From Nocardia mexicana NBRC 108244 (GTDB lineage: Bacteria > Actinomycetota > Actinomycetes > Mycobacteriales > Mycobacteriaceae), in NCBI RefSeq assembly GCF_001613165.1, contig NZ_BDBV01000056.1, forward strand, positions 1 through 64,000: a DNA stretch of 64,000 nt, read 5' to 3'. Position numbers and translations under genes: made by a program. Shown here in pieces: positions 59,574 to 64,000 of the stretch; within the stretch, counting starts at the first letter, position 1; the number at the start of each line of letters is the position of its first letter. A model generated the notes under the pieces. The model searched no databases and was not told where the DNA came from. It saw nothing but the letters and a program-made list of their open reading frames with translations.

Positions 59574-61222
59574 CACTCAACGATCGCCGTCGTGAACGGG
59601 AAGCGCACCGGAGTCGGCCCGAAGACGATCCGGCCCGCCTCGTCGGCGGCCGTGGCGATCGCCGCGGAGACGGTCGCGGCCTCCTCCGCCGGGGAGTGCA
59701 CGATCACCTCGTCGTGCTGGAAGAACACGAGTTCCGCGCGGAGACCGGCGCGGGACATCGCCTGCCGCAATCCCGCCAGGACCAGCAGGGCCCAGTCGGC
59801 GGCGCTGCCCTGCACGACGAAATTGCGGGTGAAGCGGCCCCGGGCGCGGGCCGCGGAGGTGCTGCCGTACCCGTCGTTGTCCTGGGGTAGGTCTGCCTGG
59901 TCGGGGAGTGCGGGGAGCGGCGGACAGGTACGACCCAGCCAGGTCCGCACCAGCCGTCCCTCCTCGCCGGCGCGGGCCGCCTCGTCGACATATCCGACCG
60001 TGGCCGGATAGCGGCGCCGCAGTTCCGCCATGTGTGTGAGGGCGTCGCCGGAGGTCTGGCCGTAGACGGCGCCCAGCAGCGCGATCTTGGCCTGCGCGCG
60101 GTCACCGTCGAAGGCGCGGGCCGCCAGGTCGGCGTACAGATCCTCGCCGCGGCCCGCCACCTCCATCAGGCCCGGGTCGCGCGAGACCGCGGCGAGCACG
60201 CGCGGCTCCATCTGGTCGGCGTCGGCGACCACCAGGCGCCACCCCGGATCGGCGCGGATCGCCTGCCGGATCACCTTCGGGATCTGCAGGGCGCCACCGC
60301 CGTTGGTGGTCCAGCGGCCGGAAACCGTTCCGCCGGGCAGATATTCGGGACGGAAGCGGCCTCCGTGCACCCACTGCTCGAGCCACGACCAGCCGTGAGC
60401 CGTGTACAGGCGATAGAGCGTCTTGTAGGCGAGCAGGGGCGCCACCGCGGGGTGATCGATCCGCTGGAGCTCCCATTTCCGCGTGGAGGACAGCGAGATC
60501 CCGGCGCGGGCGAAGGCCCTGATGATGTCGTTGGGCAGGTCGGGCCGGACCCGCACACCGCCGCCGAAGGCCCGCGACACCTCGTCGGCCAGCTCCGCCA
60601 TCCGGCGCGGTTCCGACCCGCCCGGAAAACGCTCGCCGAGCATCGTGTCCAACAGGTCCCGGTGCACGTCGGCGCGCCAGGGGATCCCGAAGCGGGACAT
60701 TTCCGTGGCGACCAGCATGCCCGCCGATTCGGCGGCCAGCAGCAGCCGCATCCGGTCCGGATGTTCGGCCTTCGCCGTGCGGGCGATCTGTCCCGCGTAG
60801 ACCTCGAGCAGCGCGGCGAACTCGTCGGTGCCCGGGGGTAAGGGCACCGGGCCGGATTCGAACAGCGACGGCTGGGTCTCGGCGGCCCGCGCGGGAACAT
60901 CCGGCGGGACGGGCAGCCGGTGCAGTCGCGCCCACGCCGCGGCCAGCGAGCGGGCCTGCCCCGACTGGCCCTCCTCGTGCCCGATCAGCAGGGATTCGGC
61001 GGCCTCCACGTCGTAGCAGCGCTCGACCCGGACGCCGGCGGCCAGGAGCGAGCGGTAGATCTCGGCCGTGGACCGCCAGACCCACCGCTCCACCCCGGGG
61101 CGGGAGCGCACCGCCTCGGCGAGCGAGGGCTCACGAAGGACCGGCCCCGCCGGACGGCCGTCCTGATCGAGCGGGCACAGGCGCGCACCACCGTCGCCCG
61201 TGTCCGCCACCGCCCATCGCAT
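59555..61222 (-). CDS. Family A DNA polymerase-like protein
   Basis: This 555-residue protein is an actinobacterial relative of DNA polymerase I lacking the 5' nuclease domain. Polymerase motifs are present: motif A VVADADQMEPR (331-341), motif B RAQAKIALLGAVYGQT (about 375-390) and motif C FQHDEVIVH (about 500-508). The first about 150 residues are where a 3'-5' exonuclease would be, but the DEDD acidic residues are not obvious. It is convergent with the MutS-like pair. Its replication or repair role is not known. Confidence 0.87.
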   Translation of the reverse strand: MRWAVADTGDGGARLCPLDQDGRPAGPVLREPSLAEAVRSRPGVERWVWRSTAEIYRSLLAAGVRVERCYDVEAAESLLIGHEEGQSGQARSLAAAWARLHRLPVPPDVPARAAETQPSLFESGPVPLPPGTDEFAALLEVYAGQIARTAKAEHPDRMRLLLAAESAGMLVATEMSRFGIPWRADVHRDLLDTMLGERFPGGSEPRRMAELADEVSRAFGGGVRVRPDLPNDIIRAFARAGISLSSTRKWELQRIDHPAVAPLLAYKTLYRLYTAHGWSWLEQWVHGGRFRPEYLPGGTVSGRWTTNGGGALQIPKVIRQAIRADPGWRLVVADADQMEPRVLAAVSRDPGLMEVAGRGEDLYADLAARAFDGDRAQAKIALLGAVYGQTSGDALTHMAELRRRYPATVGYVDEAARAGEEGRLVRTWLGRTCPPLPALPDQADLPQDNDGYGSTSAARARGRFTRNFVVQGSAADWALLVLAGLRQAMSRAGLRAELVFFQHDEVIVHSPAEEAATVSAAIATAADEAGRIVFGPTPVRFPFTTAIVECYGDAK

Positions 61223-61264
61223 GCAGCGAGTCTTACATCAGGTACCGACAAGCAGCCCGCAGGC

Positions 61265-62392
61265 TTACTGCTCTTCGGGTACCCCCAGTACTTCCCGGCC
61301 GACGACGCCCGCGACGACCTCGGTCGAGTACGCCATCAGCTGACCCGCCTCGGCGTCGCGCAGGTGTCGTTGGATGGGGGACTGCTTGAGATAGCCCGAT
61401 GCGCCGCCGATGCGCACCCCCAGCTGCGCCACCTCGACGGCGAGTTTGTTCGCCAGATACTTTGCGCGCGAAAGGTTTCCGAAGAACGCGGGGATTCCGT
61501 TGTCGGCCTCCCACAGCGCCCGGTCGTAGAGTGCGTGCGCCGCCGCCAGCCGGGTCTGCACGTCCGCGACCTCGTGCTGGACCCACTGCTGATGCGACAG
61601 CGGCTTGCCCAGAATCTCCCGGGACCGGGCGTGCGAGACCAGGGCGTCCAGGGCGGCGTCGGCGATGCCCAGGGACAGCGCGGGCAGGCCGGCAGGAATG
61701 ATCGCGAAATCCGCGAAACCCGGCCTGCGGCCGCGATATTCGGCGCGCAGCACGGTGTCGTCGAAGGCCAGCAGCTGGCTGCGGGTGGCGCGCAGGCCCA
61801 GGGTGTCCCAGATCGGGACGACCGTGACCGTGTCGTCGGGCACCACCCCGAAGAACGTCGGCTCGTCGTCGACCAGGGCGTTCACCAGCAGATAGTCGGC
61901 GATCTCGGCACCCGAGACGAACCGCTTCGCGCCCGTGAGCGACCAGCCGCCCGCCACCGCGACCGCCTCCTGCTGCGGATTGAGGAAGCGGTTGCCGCTG
62001 GCGGGCTCGGACAGCGCGTTCGCGAACCGCTTACCCGCCAGGAACTCGTCGGCGAAGAAGGAGCCCAGCGAATCGGCGGTGATCTCGGCCAGCGCCACGC
62101 CGGCGCCGGCATGCATCACCCAGATGGTCGCGGTGGAGGGATCGGCCTTGGCCAGCGTGCGCACGAGCTGCCCGAAGGTCACGTAGCTCGCCCCGTAGCC
62201 GCCCACTCGTTCCGGCAGCACGGCGCGGTCCACGTCCGCGGCATGCAGATCCCGCAGATGACCCACGGCGATCTCGGCCCGCTCGTCGAATTCCGCTGCC
62301 GCCGCGGCGAATCCGACGGCCAGCTCGGCCACCCGGTCGAGCACCTTCCGCTCGATATCGCGAAGCGGGGACGGGAACTGCACAGTGGTCAC
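61265..62392 (-). CDS. Acyl-CoA dehydrogenase-family protein
   Basis: This 375-residue flavoprotein has the ACAD layout: N-terminal helical domain, middle beta domain with FANALSEPASGNR and GAKRFVSGAEIADY, and C-terminal four-helix domain ending AGVVGREVLGV. The C-terminal catalytic Glu of classical ACADs is not evident at the usual spot, so it may belong to the DszC/monooxygenase-like branch. The GTG start is supported by GAGGAGAG. It shares direction with the polymerase gene 42 bp downstream. Confidence 0.84.
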   Translation of the reverse strand: MTTVQFPSPLRDIERKVLDRVAELAVGFAAAAAEFDERAEIAVGHLRDLHAADVDRAVLPERVGGYGASYVTFGQLVRTLAKADPSTATIWVMHAGAGVALAEITADSLGSFFADEFLAGKRFANALSEPASGNRFLNPQQEAVAVAGGWSLTGAKRFVSGAEIADYLLVNALVDDEPTFFGVVPDDTVTVVPIWDTLGLRATRSQLLAFDDTVLRAEYRGRRPGFADFAIIPAGLPALSLGIADAALDALVSHARSREILGKPLSHQQWVQHEVADVQTRLAAAHALYDRALWEADNGIPAFFGNLSRAKYLANKLAVEVAQLGVRIGGASGYLKQSPIQRHLRDAEAGQLMAYSTEVVAGVVGREVLGVPEEQ

Positions 62393-62659
62393 AGAAGCTC
62401 TCCTCGAAGGATCCGGCGGCCGATCGACTCGCGAATCAGCGTACGCAGCGACCGCGTAAACCACCCCTCGGTGCGCGCCACGCCAGGCGGCGGCCGTTCG
62501 CTCTGCCCGCACCGCAAAGACCGACCGGTTCGATTCTTTATCGACCGGTGCTTTCCTGCGAGTCGGTGGTGGGGGAGCATGGACCTGTGGTGCGACGCGC
62601 ACCGCGGTGTTCCCGAGTGTGTTCCGCGATCTACTTCCTACGCAGGAGGACCAGGATCA

Positions 62660-63055
62660 ATGGCAACTTTTCGGAATTACCGGCGTCCCGCTTTCCTCGT
62701 GACCGCCCTCGGTGCGATCGGGCTGGCCGCGGTGTCGACCGCCGCTCCCGCCTTCGCCGCCAACACCATCGACGTCAACCGCATCGGGCCGGAAAACCTG
62801 GAGATCGTGTACAACTGCGAGGCCGGGGCCGGAGTCGTCGGCATCAAGGCGCTGGTGGGCGACCCGCAGGCGGACGCGCCCTCCGCCCAGGGCGCCCAGA
62901 ACCCCGTCACCTGCGACGGAAACCAGCAGACCACCGTGGTCATGCTGACGGGTACCCCCTTGTCGAGGGGGCAGGAGGTGCTGGTGAACGCCGCCCTGGT
63001 CGATGCCACCGACACCGTCGTCGCCGGGCAGAAGAAGAAGGCGACACTCGGGTAA
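62660..63055 (+). CDS. Small secreted protein
   Basis: This 131-residue protein has a Sec signal peptide with a hydrophobic core (FLVTALGAIGLAAVSTAAPA) and a likely cleavage site after AFA (about residue 33). The mature part of about 98 residues is beta-rich with two cysteines (NCEAGAG and VTCDGNQQ) that could form a disulfide, and a basic C-terminus (GQKKKATLG). An AGGAGGA ribosome-binding site precedes the ATG. The family is not recognised. Confidence 0.85.
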   Translation: MATFRNYRRPAFLVTALGAIGLAAVSTAAPAFAANTIDVNRIGPENLEIVYNCEAGAGVVGIKALVGDPQADAPSAQGAQNPVTCDGNQQTTVVMLTGTPLSRGQEVLVNAALVDATDTVVAGQKKKATLG

Positions 63056-63120
63056 TACCCCGTCCGAACTGAGCAATTTCGGTCAAACGGCGCGCCACGG
63101 GACGCGCTTACAGTGGGCCG

Positions 63121-63642
63121 ATGCGCGAAACTCCGGAAGAACTCGATCGACTGCAGACCCTGCTGGACGCGTCCCTGTCCCGCTCCTCCACACACCTCCG
63201 CTCGATCATCAGCACCGAGCGCACCCTGACCGCGGCGCAACTCACCACGGTCCTCACCGGCATGTGCACGCTCGCCCTGTCCACGGTGACGGCCGCGGGG
63301 GAGCCGCGGATCAGCGGTGCCGACGGGCATTTCCTGCACGGCAGCTGGCACTTCGGCACCGCGCGCACTGCCGCCAAGGCCCGCCACCTCGCCGCCCGGC
63401 CCGCCGCGAGCGCCGCCCATATGCGCGGCGAGGACCTGGGCGTGTTCACGCACGGACACGTCGACATCCTCAATCCCGAGGACGGCGAGCCGGATCCGCA
63501 GTGGCCGGAACTGCTCGCGTACGTCAAGGACTTCTACGGCGACGACTTCTTCGACTGGGACAAGGAGGTCGTCTTCTACCGCCTGCGCCCGCAGTGGATG
63601 ACCGTCTACGCGCCCGACTTCGCGAAACTCTCCGCCGGGTGA
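63121..63642 (+). CDS. Pyridoxamine 5'-phosphate oxidase-family protein
   Basis: This 173-residue flavin-binding-fold protein has the split-barrel pattern ALSTVTAAGEPRISGADGHF and SWHFGTARTAAKARHLAARP. It is not closely similar to the other PPOX-family protein at 46837. Cofactor and substrate are unknown. A GC-rich hairpin follows its stop. Confidence 0.84.
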   Translation: MRETPEELDRLQTLLDASLSRSSTHLRSIISTERTLTAAQLTTVLTGMCTLALSTVTAAGEPRISGADGHFLHGSWHFGTARTAAKARHLAARPAASAAHMRGEDLGVFTHGHVDILNPEDGEPDPQWPELLAYVKDFYGDDFFDWDKEVVFYRLRPQWMTVYAPDFAKLSAG

Positions 63643-63649
63643 CCGTCGC

Positions 63650-63680
63650 GGCCCGGCATTCCCGCGCGGGGTGCCGGGCC
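63650..63680 (+). terminator. Hairpin after the PPOX-family gene
   Basis: Perfect 9-bp arms GGCCCGGCA and TGCCGGGCC, with a GC-rich inner palindrome in the loop, lie 8 bases after the stop. This is a probable terminator before the next promoter. Confidence 0.65.
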
Positions 63681-63821
63681 ATGGAACTAGAACGAGTTTC
63701 TCACGCACGGCGGTCGGTGGCGGCATGAGTTCGCCCCACTCCGGCCAGGCAACGGACGCAGGCTCGGCCCTCTTCTCCTCGCACCCCTCGATTTGAGGGC
63801 ACCCACGCGCTAGTCTGAATC

Positions 63822-63835
63822 TGAAACGTGTTCTA
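63822..63835. promoter_or_regulatory. KstR-type operator
   Basis: TGAAACGTGTTCTA matches the KstR consensus TnnAACnnGTTnnA at every defined position. It lies 55 bases upstream of the nitronate monooxygenase ATG, within the likely promoter. KstR represses sterol-degradation genes in mycobacteria and rhodococci. Confidence 0.6.
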
Positions 63836-63889
63836 GTGTGTCGGCGAAGCTATTTCCAGCGCCGGAAGACAAGAGGAGTCCACCAGGCC

Positions 63890-64000
63890 ATGCGTACCGA
63901 GATCTGCGAACGACTGGGTATCGACGTCCCCATCTTCGCCTTCACCCACTGTCGCGATGTCGCCGCGGCGGTAAGCAATGCCGGCGGCATCGGCGTGCTC
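63890..64000 (+). CDS. Nitronate monooxygenase-like protein (partial)
   Basis: Only the first 37 codons are in the window: MRTEICERLGIDVPIFAFTH followed by CRDVAAAVSNAGGIGVL. The pattern of a P-I-F/V strand and the AVSNAGGIGVL loop is the N-terminus of FMN-dependent nitronate monooxygenase/enoyl-reductase TIM barrels. AGAGGAG precedes the ATG. A KstR-like operator upstream suggests a role in steroid or related ring catabolism, as for some members of this family in mycobacteria. Confidence 0.82.
   Translation, partial: MRTEICERLGIDVPIFAFTHCRDVAAAVSNAGGIGVL

Overview
The window is GC-rich actinobacterial chromosomal DNA, most likely from Nocardia or a close relative in the Mycobacteriales. The pointers are a nuoA-G block in actinobacterial order, a separate receiver protein resembling the one beside nuo in Mycobacterium tuberculosis, a run of GAF-ANTAR proteins, an F420/LLM-type oxidoreductase, a mycobacterial-type SOS box at dinB and a KstR-like operator. 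No IS element, CRISPR array, tRNA or rRNA was seen, so the species assignment is inference.

Layout. 1-6715 (minus): nuoG (cut by the window edge) back to nuoA, complex I. 7051-10899: a divergent LysR/MFS-exporter pair, a bidirectional terminator whose arm has expanded into a 23-bp tandem repeat, the receiver protein and a CBS-domain protein. 10990-14635: a 34-residue hydrophobic peptide gene, three GAF-ANTAR regulators and an ECF sigma factor. 14636-15732: a gap of about 1.1 kb with no convincing gene. 15733-20227: a cytochrome P450 with a degenerate ExxR motif, an acyl-CoA-oxidase-like flavoprotein and an AraC regulator. 20511-23461: a PASTA lipoprotein, a two-component system whose sensor carries twelve consecutive Asp residues, and a PepSY protein. 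23597-28440: an aldo/keto reductase, a 52-residue ORF, an MFS-MarR operon and a divergent LLM oxidoreductase.

28460-34560 is a compact Calvin-Benson cassette: a divergent CbbR-type regulator, then form I red-type Rubisco large and small subunits, the CbbX activase, a class I fructose-1,6-bisphosphatase and phosphoribulokinase. It supplies CO2 fixation, its activase and two cycle-specific enzymes; the other cycle enzymes must be encoded elsewhere.

34565-55442 is a mixed accessory stretch: a DUF1275 membrane protein, Hsp20, two AlkZ-like winged-helix proteins, an XRE-TPR regulator translationally coupled to a phosphotransferase, a methyltransferase, a patatin, a NUDIX hydrolase, an amino-acid permease, DinB with an overlapping SOS box, EthD, LysR, two flavin-fold oxidase-family proteins, a TetR remnant, LysE, a VOC protein, a Tet(X)-like monooxygenase, a guanidino-modifying enzyme, an SDR and a membrane glycosyltransferase-like protein. 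55514-64000 holds an NmrA-like reductase facing its TetR regulator, two overlapping MutS-like ATPase genes with an Asn-Glu-Ser Walker B, a convergent family A polymerase lacking a 5' nuclease, an acyl-CoA dehydrogenase, a small secreted protein and the start of a nitronate monooxygenase behind a KstR-like operator.

The most distinctive items are the MutS-like pair (this lineage is known to lack canonical MutS/MutL), the terminator-derived tandem repeat, the SOS and KstR-like operators, the CYP157-like P450 and the unannotated 34-residue peptide.
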